Source of the DNA: Epithemia pelagica
Taxonomy: Eukaryota > Bacillariophyta > Bacillariophyceae > Surirellales > Surirellaceae
DNA: 64,000 nucleotides
Assembly (NCBI GenBank): GCA_946965045.2
Contig: OX337241.1
Coordinates: 2,041,744-2,105,743, forward strand
Direction of reading: 5' to 3'
Shown here: one piece after another, positions 50,301 through 60,591 of the stretch
Layout: the number at the start of each line of letters is the position of its first letter
Numbering within the stretch: the stretch's first letter is position 1
Program-made: the position numbers and the translations under genes
The notes under the pieces: generated by a model
Databases searched by the model: none
Told to the model about the DNA's origin: nothing
Seen by the model: the letters and a program-made list of their open reading frames with translations, nothing else

Positions 50301-51430
50301 TGAAACCGTGTCTGGACCGGATTGTGTTGACTTCGTTCCAACATGGACGGAACCAGTGTTTGTTTGGCCCACTCCAGGACTGTCGTGGGATTCATTCTGG
50401 AACGACCATGTGTGGTCGTGGCGGCAGGAGTAGGAGTTGCCGCATCGTCTTCTTGGTCTTGTTGCAATTGTCGAGTAAGGACATGCAACAAGACATTGTT
50501 GGCCGCCACGGTAAATTCAAAAAGATTGTGATGGTGATAAGTTTGCAACTTTTGCCACACAACTGGGACCGAGAACACGTCCGTTTCTGGTTGTGGTGGT
50601 TGTTGTTGTTGTGAATTTGAATGGGACTGTGTGTCATTGGTGGGTGGTGGGGTCCATGAGGGTGGTTGCAAAGGAGGAGAACGACGACTGGAGGATGGGC
50701 GGTTTGTAGTTCGCATGGCATCTCGCCAAATCAACAAGACCGCCGCCAAGGTTTCGTATTCCAAGGGCAACTGGATCGGTGGTTGGGTTGTGGTTGTGGT
50801 TGTGCTTGTAGAGTGCTGCACTTCGGCCACCATGCGATCCACAATGGCAAATCCATTGTGGACGGCTTGGACTCGATCCTGTGGCTTGAGTATCCCTTTG
50901 TTGGTATGAACGCGAAGGTCCTTGAGCAAGGCTTCACCTTGATTCCAATGAGAGGCGTTCATGGAACCCAATGGTCGGGACACAAAATCTTGTTGCAGTC
51001 GTTTCCAGTGTGCCAAAAATTCATTCTCGTTGTCTCTTTGGGAGGTGGTGCTAGTTGTCGATTTCAAACAAGTGTCGTCATCACCCCGGCGTCGGGGCAC
51101 GGGCGGAGTTTTTCCTGGCAGTGTCGACATGCACTGAACATGGCGGCATGGTCGCGCCCTTGGTGAGAGGGAGAAGGAACAAAATGGCGACGATGGTCTT
51201 GCTTGCAACGGGGTGGTGGTGGTGCAGCTGGTGGTGGTCATCGGACGAGACACCAAAGGCATCCTTGAAGAACAACTTGAAGTCCATTCGCTTCCGGTGC
51301 CATTCTTTTTTCTACAAACTGTCGTCCCGAAGCAACCTCCATACCATGGGATTCGACGACTTGGCTGCCGCAAGGAACATCTGGCTGACGCTGATCCTCG
51401 TGAGGCTCCGACCAATAGGAACCGTGTCAT
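47357..51430 (-). CDS. large PPR-repeat protein, probably organellar (1357 aa)
   Basis: Organelle RNA-binding helical-repeat protein. The Arg/Ser-rich N-terminus (MTRFLLVGASRGSASARCS) looks like a mitochondrial presequence. PPR motifs are spread over about residues 560-1290. Examples are TRMFVAVLAAYSRAGMATQAQHLL, VHTYNLLLTAYARPTQ, SYFNVIRAWANAGEPERCE, AFTYTSYLWALV, TFRTILSAYAKSNLPNCGEKAA and TMYNMVMQAWVKEHQPHKAEQVF. Gln-rich linkers lie in the first 350 residues. No editing (E/DYW) or endonuclease domain is visible, so a role in RNA stability, translation or splicing is likelier than editing. Single uninterrupted exon. It shares a 383-bp divergent promoter with the thioesterase. Confidence 0.88.
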   Translation of the reverse strand: MTRFLLVGASRGSASARCSLRQPSRRIPWYGGCFGTTVCRKKNGTGSEWTSSCSSRMPLVSRPMTTTSCTTTTPLQARPSSPFCSFSLSPRARPCRHVQCMSTLPGKTPPVPRRRGDDDTCLKSTTSTTSQRDNENEFLAHWKRLQQDFVSRPLGSMNASHWNQGEALLKDLRVHTNKGILKPQDRVQAVHNGFAIVDRMVAEVQHSTSTTTTTTQPPIQLPLEYETLAAVLLIWRDAMRTTNRPSSSRRSPPLQPPSWTPPPTNDTQSHSNSQQQQPPQPETDVFSVPVVWQKLQTYHHHNLFEFTVAANNVLLHVLTRQLQQDQEDDAATPTPAATTTHGRSRMNPTTVLEWAKQTLVPSMLERSQHNPVQTRFHPDTQTLYFLVELCILTHNPQAHVQADAYLQQLQDCQKQQQDGSNDHVSSKYEPSTYFYCAVMEAHSKYNPHPTAALERIWHLFEQMTGANPRHADESVPPPRADTFVLQEQQLALEQLDDIAMSRTCIALANVKHPQHKNIQAARFILDAHCQAVLKRHQDKDHSSYSRTTMSGTTPPPKQVSTRMFVAVLAAYSRAGMATQAQHLLDYMEQLATTLGDPHLRPDMACYSSLLWAHAKVGNTEESQAVFQRMIQAMEEGGSLLVDSWHPQAWSRVWNGILMSWVDSKDSIDVMKSILERMEQYNNNSTQQSGRPRLFFTVHTYNLLLTAYARPTQPNPQKAAVEAEQLLEWMETQPQHDGAATIFPDGSSYFNVIRAWANAGEPERCEFHIRKLYENIVQGKIDTTALQAQHFNVVIEAWAKSSHRSSTSTATIPRIQSVLQRMRQMGVAPDAFTYTSYLWALVNSIREKNRHSQKHYRNQKEVEAKLVLEVFQDMKDQWEKGNSSVKPSVVTFSAVLTALSLSEDSAAVEKVKQLMEDMREMELSLTIDVTITCMTAFMKHFRAERAEELYQHVQEMYKAGDSSMKPTEFLHRTRLHSWCKVGNPEQAAAALWEWIQGADDDMTKPPSTVDFTSVLVAWIKSGRPEGLEKAERGLDRMMELSKNGTYDCYPNAGTFRTILSAYAKSNLPNCGEKAAAVFERLKRLEVEQPHDNDTLKPSLTMYNMVMQAWVKEHQPHKAEQVFQQAKEDLGLGESGVHWTRVQAWVQAGNPEMATRALHEWMTEEEAQKPSTRQFNAVLSCWAQSRHLDATRRAHQIFQGMYQLASPTNRKNLTPKTCESGPDMVSYETLIVMYSRTNSPDSASQALSLLNSMKQQALTWKQTNNQLDQSNLTCYVETIVAIAQSNDPKLEQSARSLLEELRKKPASFWVSNKNHNGTALHRIKTALSDCSYPSKVQMMVELYKLNRTVEAATRNIRSN

Positions 51431-51813
51431 TTGCTGTAGCAGCTCTCATGGAATGTTGGTCATTGGACCACTTGCGCGCACACAACCGCCGCCTATACGC
51501 GGAGACCTTTTTGGATGGTGTTGTTGTCGTTGAGCTGCTGCTGTTGGTCGTTTGGAGATGGGCATTGACAGTGTCCCAGAGAATAAACAGGATGAGTGGT
51601 CTCGACTTCTGCTTTCTGGATCTTTTAAAAGTGACCCATAAACGACTGAATGGAAAAGATCCGTCGCTTTTTATTCGCGGAAAACTCGTCAGGAAGACGT
51701 CGCGTCCTTGGCATATTCAGTTTGGGTGTTGAAGAAGGTTGAAGGTTGCAAACCGCAAGGCAACCAGCAACCCATCCGCAACCAAACCAACCAAAAGACA
51801 ACCAACAATTAGG

Positions 51814-53766
51814 ATGGCAACCCTCGTATCATCCGCTGGAGTAATGGAGAAGGGCCGACTGCTTCTAACCCGTGCATCCTCTACTCGTATGCAGAGCACT
51901 ACTGTCTTGATTCGAAAGGCACTCTCGTCGTATCGGACGGCGGGTCGGTGGTGGTGTGGTTGGCCCGGCTTCCACCGCACTGCTCCTCTTGCGGTTCCAC
52001 CACCACAACCAACTGCCAGGACGGTTCCGTCGACACAATCATTAACCATAGCCAGCGGTGGACACTTGGGCTACGCCCAAAGAGCGTTTTCCAAGGAAAC
52101 CAACACCAATGACAGCAGCAGGAGCAACCACAACGACAACACGGCCTCGACCAACACCAAGGTGGATTTGCAAATGAGTTTGTTCAAAAATCCCATTGTA
52201 CAACGATTGTGGTCCGAACGACAACATGCCAAACAACAAATGGGCAACAACAACAACAATGACGATTCATCATCCGCCGAATCCACAACAAATCATCATC
52301 CCTTGTCCAGTCAATTGCAAGTCTCGTATCCCTTTTCCACCGATTCTCTCTTGTACGATACCTATCGCAATCCATGGGGTCAAATACGCATTGGCAAAAT
52401 GTTGGAAGATTTGGATGCCTTGGCCGGTAACATTGCCTTTTTTCATGTCCAACGAAATAGACTGGACAACCACCACAATGATACCTCCTTTCCCGTCATT
52501 GTCACTGCCTCGGTGGATCGTATTCGATTGCGACGACAGCCTCTGGTGGGATCGGATCAATTCTTGACCGGTCAAGTCACGTACGTGTAACGAGAGCCTC
52601 CGCGAGTGGAGCGTCTTGTGATTAAAACTACCAACACGACCATCACTCACATTCCATCTTACATTGCCGGCTCTTTCGTTTCTAATATTTTTTGTTTTGC
52701 CATTCAACCTCAACTACGACAACATATCAGTTGGACCGGACGATCGTCCATGGAAATCAAAATGTGTTGTTCCGAATCTCCTCATCCTTCACCATTGGAT
52801 GATTGGTTGGAAGCCTATGTAACATTTGTCACCTTGGATCCAAAGACCAAAAAACCCATGCCCATTCCTTCTATTGTGCCACAAACACCTGAGGAAAAAC
52901 AAGAATTTCAAAATGGAAACCATCGAGCCCAACTCAAGAAACAACATCGCAAAAAACTGGGCATGATCACCAACAACAACAACAAGACCAAACAAGAGGA
53001 GACACCGGGTCAAGTGGTGGACCGTCACGAACGGATTGAAGCCATGGCACAAGAATTGCTCAACGATGCTTCCCCCTTGTTGAATTTACCCTCCCTTGCC
53101 AATCCACATGACATTCTCATGGATCAAACCGCCATGCAAAATGCCATGATTGCTCAGCCACAAGTTCAAAATTTACACAATCGCATCTTTGGTGGCTTTT
53201 TGATGCGACGAGCCTTTGAATTGGCCTTTGCGACTGTCTATTGTTTTGCGGGAGCACGACCCATTTTTCTAGAAGTGGACCAAGTCTCCTTTACCCTGCC
53301 GGTCGATGTGGGAGATTTGCTCATTTTTCGTAGCCACGTCTTGTATACCGACAGTGGACGGTTGCGGGATTATTACCAACACACGAATGACCAGGATCCG
53401 ACGACGACGACCACCACCAAGTCTGCGACGGAATCCTTGTCGGAGGAACAAGAAGACCATGTTGTACCCTTGGTGCATGTCCAAGTGGAGGCCAGTGTCA
53501 CGGTACCCGAACAAGCCAAATCACACGTGTCCAATCTCTTTCATTTCACCTTTGGAATTGTTCCCGAACAAAAAAAGAGTTCCAGTACAACCACCGAAAC
53601 GTTGGAGGCACCCACCACCACCACCACCACCACGACTCCCACGATTCGACGCATCTTACCATCCAATATTGAACAAGCACGACGAATGGCATCCCGTATG
53701 GTAGCCAATGAAGAACAAAAACAATTGGATCAACGACAACAATCGCCACAAAAAAATACAAACTGA
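51814..53766 (+). CDS. ACOT9-type acyl-CoA thioesterase (double hotdog)
   Basis: Hydrolyses acyl-CoA, normally in mitochondria. Two exons, 51,814-52,580 and 52,731-53,766, join in phase 2 (VTWTGRSSMEIKM) across a 150-bp intron and give 600 aa. The leader MATLVSSAGVMEKGRLLLTR is mitochondrial-type. First hotdog: DTYRNPWGQIRIGKMLEDLDALAGNIA at ~185-210, with RSSMEIKM as its closing strand. Second: NRIFGGFLMRRAFELAFATV...RPIFLEVDQVSFTLPVDVGDLL at ~440-480, with the VEASV strand later. This is the two-domain plan of ACOT9/ACOT10. Ser/Thr-rich spacers lengthen it beyond the ~440-aa animal proteins. The upstream in-frame codon at 51,739 is TTG, so I use 51,814. Confidence 0.87.
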
Positions 53767-54259
53767 TTTGCATCTTTTTGAGAGTCTGAATTTGACACAC
53801 AGCCCCAGAATGGCACGTTTTGGACCATGAGAACAAAGAGACTATCGCAACGGTACCAACGAGTGGTCTTGTCTGTCCATGGAAACTTGAGAGCTTTTGA
53901 GAATCCGCCGTTCAATGGAAAGTTCGGGCAAGATGCTCGCAGCATGTTCTTTGGAAGCTTGCCTTTCGGAAGCAGCCTCATGTGAAACAATATCCACGAA
54001 GTTGGTTATTTACCACAAAGCTCTTGCACGAACCATATGTGCCACTAGAAGAGTATCCATTAAAATTGTTTTGGTGTGTTATAGCTGTCTGAATACAGAT
54101 ACAAAGGCATCGCCCAGTATTATATCAATACTACGTATGTAAAACTATAAAAGGTTGACCACAAATCCTCATGAGCCCACCTTCTCTTCCCTCAAGATGT
54201 GTGCGTGCGTGGGTGGTTCATCTCGGGTCTCCTTTGATGAGATGATCCTCATCTTCTTC

Positions 54260-56433
54260 TTAATCCACCTTGATGGTACTAAAGATGGTACGAATAAACC
54301 AGAGCGCGGTCAATGCCCCAGCAGATCCCAACACCAAGAACATGCAACCACAAATGATAAACATGTACCCAAAGTAGAGTAGGTATGTCATGAGCAAACG
54401 AGATGCTTCCAATTGTTTGAACCAGAAAATACTGTAGATGAAGGTAAACAAGGCCGCACTGCCCGAAGTGCAAAAGGAGAACCACCTGTATTTAATTGAA
54501 CCAGGTTCCAAAGCATCACATCAGGAGTAACACCAACCAGAGAAAAAGAAAACAACAAAGAAACAGCAAACAACGGCACAGCATTGAGACGATACATCTT
54601 GTGATTAGACAACAACCACCGAATCCACCACCAATTCCCTGAATGCATCTTCGGTTTGACTTACCACCATCGATGATTTTCGGCACACAATTGATAATAC
54701 ACCATGAGAATGGTCACTTCAGCAGAGGTGACAATCATGATAATATACACCAAGAGGGTGAAACCAAAGACATAGTAGAACTGATCCATCCAGAGCGAAC
54801 TCATGACGAAAAAGAGTTCCACGAAGGCCGCCACAAAGGGAATAATACCCGCCACCAACATGGCAAAGGTGGGATGCATGACAAAGTTGGCGGGAGGAGG
54901 AATGGCCCGAGCAATGGTAGACGTAATAGTGGGAAATTCCATGGCGGGTGCCTTGTAGGCAGCAAAGGCACCGCTAAAGACAAGAGGAATGGAGACTCCA
55001 CACCACATGACCACCACCAACAAGACATCCCAGAGGGGTGCGCCGACCGAGTATTTTTGGAAAAAGAGAATGATATTGAAAAAGACAAAGACAAAAAAGA
55101 CTGTACCGGGTACAAAGAGTGCCGTCACCACGGTACAGAGTTGCCATTGCTTTCCATTCATTGCCTTGTAGAGGTAGGAGCTGACATATCCAGCAACGAC
55201 ACCCGTCAACATGTAAAAGACGAGAATGGCCACCATGAGAGATCCTCGTCGAGCAGGACTCAGGAATCCAATAGCACTCAAGCAAATGGCACATAGGGCG
55301 GTGAGGGCCAATTGCGCACCCGAACCACAAAAGACGCAAAAGAACATGACATGCTTAGAGGGTGGTCGAAAGACATCGGCATGCAACATTTTCCAGCCTC
55401 GCTCTTCTTCCTCTTCCTCCTTTTCTTCTTCTTCATCGGCCAAGACCGCCAGGGCATTATAGGCATCAATGTCTCGACGTAAATTACGGACCAAGACACT
55501 AATGAGCAACATACTCAAAAAGACCACCACCAAAATGGAATTGGTGATGGAATACCAATGCACTTGGGCAGGTACCAAATGATCTTCCGTGAGGTAAATA
55601 TCCCAGCGACTGGACCATTCCACTGGGCTTTGTTTCCAGGTAACGTCGTACGTATACAAAATGGTTTCGTCCGGTTTGACCACCTGACTATCCTTGATCT
55701 CCTCTCGTGTCAATTTTTTGGTCGTGGAACATGTTTCCAAGGGTTTGGTCATACCATCTGCCGATTCTCCATCCCACTGATAACCTCCTTGGAATTTATG
55801 TTTGACCGACAATGGCTCTACAGCAAATCCGACGACACGGTATCCTCCTTCGTAGGGATGGTAATCGATTTCAATACTGACGTGATTGTAAATGTAGGTT
55901 TTCTTATCTTCTGTGGACATGAAACCAATCGGAAATCCTCCAGCATATCGTTTGCGCAACTTTCCGTTGGCATCGAGGCCAATGGCGGCCGAGGGGAGAT
56001 TGTCAATGATCCAGTTGTTGTGGTAGCCGTACTTGATATGCAAAATTAACTTGGCGGCCTGAACCTTGCTCAACTTGTTTTGACAAACTTTGTGACAATA
56101 CATTTCCGTCAACATGTTAATGGTATAGGGAGACGATTGGATCTTGTTGCCCGTCAAAAATTCCCCCAAATTTTCCGTCGCCATGGTGGGACCACCGGGC
56201 GGCTTACAAAAGGGAAGCTTGTAATAGTTGCGAGGAATTTGAGTCTTGATCGATGTCAGTGTATTGATTTTCAACTCCACGGCGTCTCCTTCCTTCAAGG
56301 TCAAGGGCGCCACACCTGGAATATAAAAGGCCTTGGCTACCGGCAAGCTCCACCAGCCGCCAACAATGACAGTCATTAACATCATCATTGTACTCATGGA
56401 AGACCCAGCTTTAGAAAACATGTGCGTCTTCAT
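54260..56433 (-). CDS. TM9 superfamily (nonaspanin) membrane protein
   Basis: Nine-pass endomembrane protein of Golgi and endosomes that helps load glycine-rich transmembrane domains. Two minus-strand exons, 56,433-54,665 and 54,485-54,260, join in phase 2 (HRWWWFSFCTSGS) and give 664 aa. Signal peptide VAKAFYIPGVAP at ~25-40 (Golgi TM9 proteins mature at FYLPG), lumenal domain with KLPFCKPP and NLGEFL.G..I..SPY, then TM segments with FLSPARRGSLM, YLYKAMNGKQW, NIILFF, GVSIPLVFSG and the terminal FIRTIFSTIKVD (KIKVD-type Golgi-retention end). The ATG at 56,433 puts the signal peptide at the N-terminus. An upstream extension in frame lacks an ATG. Confidence 0.92.
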
Positions 56434-56868
56434 CGTTGTGGATTTTATGCGTCCTCTGAGACTGCTATTCGATCGTCTGTTGTGAGTATGAGGAGTTGGG
56501 TTTTCAAACAAGAGAGAGAGGGAAATCGATCTCAATCATCGCGGTGCGCTGTCCAGAAAAGAGGCCAATAGCAGCATTTGTCGCACCCAAAATTTCCGAT
56601 TTCAGGTGCAACACGAGTCATTTGGACTGCCTCGCGCGAAATTCACTCACCCGGCGCGCTTAAGTAACTTCTCCCCAGTTTCCACCGTTCATGTCATGTT
56701 TGTTAATTAAAATGTCATATACATGTCTTAATTTCCTGACTGGTACCCACATCCTCGGCGCCTCATCCATACCTCCATCCGAGGCAACGAGTCTAAATGA
56801 CAATACGAGATCATTGTTGCATCCATTCTTCTCCATCCATACCTCTTCCCAAACGAGGCTAATCGAAC

Positions 56869-57750
56869 ATGTCAGAGGAACCTTATGAGCAAACGGTTTA
56901 CCCAAACCAAATCGCCCACTTTGACAATTCCATCAAGGATGCCTTACGAATTGGTTCGTTCGTTGTATTGAAGAAGAAAGGGATCGATTATGTCGGTCGT
57001 TTGGAATGTCGTCAATGGGACGAAGAAGAAGAAAACAAATGGGACATTCGCATTCGGTTGTTTCATCCTCTATTCAAGAAGCCTAATGATCCGTCGAAAT
57101 ACAAACCCCCTTCCCATTCTTTTACCTCCCTTCTCCATGGACCTGGAGCGAATCAAGTGGAACTCTACGAATCACAAGACTTATGTTGGATCTCATACAC
57201 AACTAACCCGGCCAAACTCTCCTTCCTATTTCCTGCGTTTGTTTTCACGATCTCCAAACTTTCGCAACCCAAAAATGCATGGGCTTCTGGGCTTTACAAC
57301 GTTTACATTGTCCGCTATTGGGAAGACCACAAGTACGAGAATGGTTACAAGACGCGCATTCTTCGCCCCCTTCCTGACAATGCCAATTTTGGATTTGCGA
57401 ATGATCACCCTGACTACATCAAACCGACGACGTCCATTGTACCCCGGCGCTGCCTTCACACAAGCATTTGGAACGGACTCTATGGGCTCCAGAAAGGTTT
57501 GTCCAAACTCCTGAACAAGAGGTCTGGACAAGCTTCAGAGAAAGAAGTTTTGTCCCTGTCCATTGGACGCCTACCGATGGAGGCCATTCATTATATTATT
57601 GTTGTCGCAAATTATCTTTCCTCTATCGATACTCACCCCATTAATTTGTCGGAATCTTTCTTCCATCTCGACCAAAATCTTCGCAGATCCAAGATCAAGA
57701 TCTCATTCAACGCGGCCATCGGATTCCTTGTGAATGCAAAGCTTGACTAA
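56869..57750 (+). CDS. unknown 293-aa protein, possible BAH-like domain
   Basis: Residues ~28-125 (IGSFVVLKKKGIDYVGRLECRQW...WDIRIRLFHPL...VELYESQDLCWISY) follow the pattern of BAH domains: a start strand with V.L, then ..YVGRI..., W..VR.F..P, and (N)ELY.S. Such domains bind modified histones or partners. The match is by eye and the C-terminal half (GLYGLQKGL...VVANYLSSI) is unassigned. It is convergent with, and overlaps by 48 bp, the 962-aa gene on the other strand, and its start is 436 bp from the TM9 start (divergent). This unusual packing suggests the two genes travel together. Confidence 0.5.
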   Translation: MSEEPYEQTVYPNQIAHFDNSIKDALRIGSFVVLKKKGIDYVGRLECRQWDEEEENKWDIRIRLFHPLFKKPNDPSKYKPPSHSFTSLLHGPGANQVELYESQDLCWISYTTNPAKLSFLFPAFVFTISKLSQPKNAWASGLYNVYIVRYWEDHKYENGYKTRILRPLPDNANFGFANDHPDYIKPTTSIVPRRCLHTSIWNGLYGLQKGLSKLLNKRSGQASEKEVLSLSIGRLPMEAIHYIIVVANYLSSIDTHPINLSESFFHLDQNLRRSKIKISFNAAIGFLVNAKLD

Positions 57751-60591
57751 CTTGTCAAAATGAGGAAGCAGACGACGGATTCGTACATTGTCCATAGTTA
57801 TTGCTCCCAGTTCTTTCTTGTTCTCGTCGTACGGGGCTTTCCAGTGAGTTGGTAGCTCGACCGTACCAAGGCAGAAACGACACATGACGTCATTGATTGT
57901 CTGAATGAAAGCTGTGCATCTATCTCCTTCGTTTGTTCTCTTGTCGGCAGGAATCCAAGCTAGTTCGTCATTCATTGCACTCTGAAGTCCGTATTTGAGA
58001 GCCATCGAAAGAATTTTTATGCCCATGCGATTTTCCATGTGGAGAATGCACGGCACTGTATCCATTAGATACACCATTGCTGTAGATTGACTGGATGCTT
58101 TGTAATCCTCAATCACTTGACTAGCTTGGTAATACTCCCGCTCTCGTATATGATAAGTTTTCAATCGTCCTTGACGGTCTTTTAGTGTACCTGAGACATC
58201 CAACTTTCTCTCGACAAGGTCATTAGTGAGGATGCGGGCATATTCACGTCTCTCAGTGGCAGATGCCTTCGTCAGATCGAAATGAATGCTTCGGATGTCT
58301 CCCAACTCCTTGTCTGAAGGCGTAAGTCTTGGGTCATTCGGAATTGATATCATACTGTCCGCCCATATCTTCGTAAATTTCTTTTGGATCTCGGGCATCT
58401 CGTCGGTAAATCTCTTGACTTCGCCATGCATATCGGCCATGTGTTCCGGTGTACACATTGTATGGTGATAACACACCCAACCAGGTTTATCTACATGCTT
58501 CAACTGCTTACAGAGTTTACATGCGCTGACTCTGTTCTTGGATAGATGTAATTCGCCGCTACGCACGGTACACTTCGAACAGGGGAATGTTACTTGCTGT
58601 GCCGCTCCACCGCGCCCAAGTAACTTCCATTCACAACTCATATCACAGTTCGTACATATCTGAAGTGGCCAGATACCGAACTGTCTGGGGAGGATTTTCA
58701 TCGCTCCCTCTCGAATTTCTTGGAACATGTTGCGGAAAATTGATCGAACAAGGCCCTTGCTCTCTGGTTGGCAGACACACACAATAGGGAAGCAACTGTT
58801 CCGTGATTGTGCAAGACTATTCGAACTGTCATTGAACTTGAGGCCGCCCAAAGTGTGACTGAGGTTTCTAGTGGAAAGAGCTCCATCTAGGCTCTGTGCC
58901 AGCCGAATTGGCCGCCATTTGGCATCTCCATAGAGGCAATGTCCCGAAATGAGAATACAAGACATAACATCAGACGCCCGGAACGTAAAGCCTTCAGCAC
59001 CAGTGGTTTTATTCCGCATAAGCTTGTAGGGACAGAGTCGAGACCCATATTGTTCTACCTTGTTTGCACAATCCTGTAGAGCAGAGGTGCTCGGGAGTAG
59101 TGTTCTCTGGTGAGATTTTCCGTTGGTTTCTACAGAGCGTAGAACCTCAATCCCTCCAAAGTTCAACCTTCCTCCCATGAGATCCATTTTCTTCAAGATG
59201 TTATAGGGAGTATAAACAAAATTACGCACGTATTGCCTGAAAACCTGGTAAGAGGATTCGAATAGCAAGCCGTGGTGGATACGTTTGTCGAGACAAACAC
59301 AAGCCACGTCGCAAAAAAACATGCCCGCTGCACGACTTGTCGGTTCCATGTTTGACGTTGCCCTCTTCAGCACTTGTCTAATGTGCTCTACGAGTGTAGC
59401 ACGGTTGTCGTCTTTATAACAAGACTTCGGGAGACAGTCCATAGCACTTGGTTTCTCTGTTGTTTGTTCTGCTGTCTTACGATCTTTGTCTTTTTTACGC
59501 CAGTATCCTACATCATCGTTGCGTTGCTTGAGGTTCGCACGACATTTATCAAGGTCCTTCTTCGTTTGTTCTAATTCCAAGGTGAGGTCAATGATCTTCT
59601 GTTGGAGGAGGCTAACATTCTCATCATGTGTACTGTCTACAGCGCTATCATATCGCTCTAAGTTTGGGTCAGATTCGTAAGTTCTTTGCGCTTCTTTGTG
59701 GAGGTTGGGGAAAGGGGGTAAGTCATCTTGTTCCTCCATATCATCTTCGCATTCCCATGGAGGTAAATCGTCAAGGCTGTTGTCGTCCGGAAAATCTTCG
59801 GGTTCGTGAGGATCAGGAGAGTTCTTGTTGGTGGTAGATGGGGTCTCGAGGGATTTGGATGACTCTTCTTGGGTTTGGAATGACTGGGGAATCTCTTCTT
59901 CGCTAATAGATTCCGCAAGTTGGCGGAGTTGTTGTTGAAGATAGTCTGGAGAATCATTCGACGTACCACAATTTCTGTCAAACATGATTTCTTCGAGGGA
60001 TGAGGGAGGCGCAGAGGCGGCTGCTTTTGTGTCAGGGGGGTCAGGATTGGTTGTTTTACGTTGCTCGAGTGGAATACAAAACAGTGAGGTGGGAGGTGGT
60101 GACGGATAATACTTCGACTTGGGATCTCGATGGGTCGGCCGAACAAAACTGGTATGGTTTGATTGGCAGGTGTACCGCCCATCTTTTGCTTTTCGGTTTA
60201 TAAAACAATTCGGTCTGGTTTGTTCTGCTGTGTCGGCGTCGTAACATTTGGAACAAAACTTAAAGCCAGGGTACTTCGTTTGCCTGTCACGGCCGTATAA
60301 AGAACAGGGAACTTTGTCGTTTTCCGAGCACGAGAGAAGAATCTTTGCAAGTCGTTTCTTCTCGACAGAGTTTGAATCCGTGCCAACTTGGGATTCTTCA
60401 CGACGTTGCCGGGTCTGTTTGTTGGGTGATGGAAGCAAGGACTGATTTTCTTCAGCAACCTTGTACGCTTCTTCGTACTCCTGTCTCTTCTGAGCATCCG
60501 AAATGCGTTTAGACTGTCGCTTCGGTGGACGACGAGATGGGGATATTTGGACATCTTGTGACGACCGCTTGGCGGCTTTTCTTCGTGGCAT
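57703..60591 (-). CDS. 962-aa multi-cysteine protein of an uncharacterised diatom multicopy family (transposase-like?)
   Basis: N-terminus is basic and Ser/Pro-rich with a Cys cluster (CSLYGR...FCSKC) at ~92-118. A coiled coil at ~325-355 (LLQQKIIDLTLELEQTKKDLDKC) precedes the core at ~450-760: RIHHGLLFE, IRLAQSLDGALST, SRNSCFPIV, CTNCDMSCEWKLLGRGGAAQ, FPCSKCTVRSGEL, ACKLCKQ, GWVCYHHTMCTPEHMADM. The order (D-G-A..., SRNxCFP, D-M-S..WK..GGAA, CxxC) recalls proteins that occur in many copies in diatom genomes and may be DDE-type transposases. The third acidic residue is not identified. Overlaps the BAH-like gene by 48 bp, 3' end to 3' end. Single exon. Confidence 0.55.
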   Translation of the reverse strand: MPRRKAAKRSSQDVQISPSRRPPKRQSKRISDAQKRQEYEEAYKVAEENQSLLPSPNKQTRQRREESQVGTDSNSVEKKRLAKILLSCSENDKVPCSLYGRDRQTKYPGFKFCSKCYDADTAEQTRPNCFINRKAKDGRYTCQSNHTSFVRPTHRDPKSKYYPSPPPTSLFCIPLEQRKTTNPDPPDTKAAASAPPSSLEEIMFDRNCGTSNDSPDYLQQQLRQLAESISEEEIPQSFQTQEESSKSLETPSTTNKNSPDPHEPEDFPDDNSLDDLPPWECEDDMEEQDDLPPFPNLHKEAQRTYESDPNLERYDSAVDSTHDENVSLLQQKIIDLTLELEQTKKDLDKCRANLKQRNDDVGYWRKKDKDRKTAEQTTEKPSAMDCLPKSCYKDDNRATLVEHIRQVLKRATSNMEPTSRAAGMFFCDVACVCLDKRIHHGLLFESSYQVFRQYVRNFVYTPYNILKKMDLMGGRLNFGGIEVLRSVETNGKSHQRTLLPSTSALQDCANKVEQYGSRLCPYKLMRNKTTGAEGFTFRASDVMSCILISGHCLYGDAKWRPIRLAQSLDGALSTRNLSHTLGGLKFNDSSNSLAQSRNSCFPIVCVCQPESKGLVRSIFRNMFQEIREGAMKILPRQFGIWPLQICTNCDMSCEWKLLGRGGAAQQVTFPCSKCTVRSGELHLSKNRVSACKLCKQLKHVDKPGWVCYHHTMCTPEHMADMHGEVKRFTDEMPEIQKKFTKIWADSMISIPNDPRLTPSDKELGDIRSIHFDLTKASATERREYARILTNDLVERKLDVSGTLKDRQGRLKTYHIREREYYQASQVIEDYKASSQSTAMVYLMDTVPCILHMENRMGIKILSMALKYGLQSAMNDELAWIPADKRTNEGDRCTAFIQTINDVMCRFCLGTVELPTHWKAPYDENKKELGAITMDNVRIRRLLPHFDKLVKLCIHKESDGRVE

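Noticed and set aside
55226-55462. plus-strand Ser-rich frame opposite TM9
   Set aside because: Complement of the Glu-rich loop of the TM9 protein.
57703-60591. Kyakuja-Dileera-Zisupton transposase
   Set aside because: The Cys-rich core and SRNxCFP order do not match the motifs of that superfamily as I know them; left as an unknown family.
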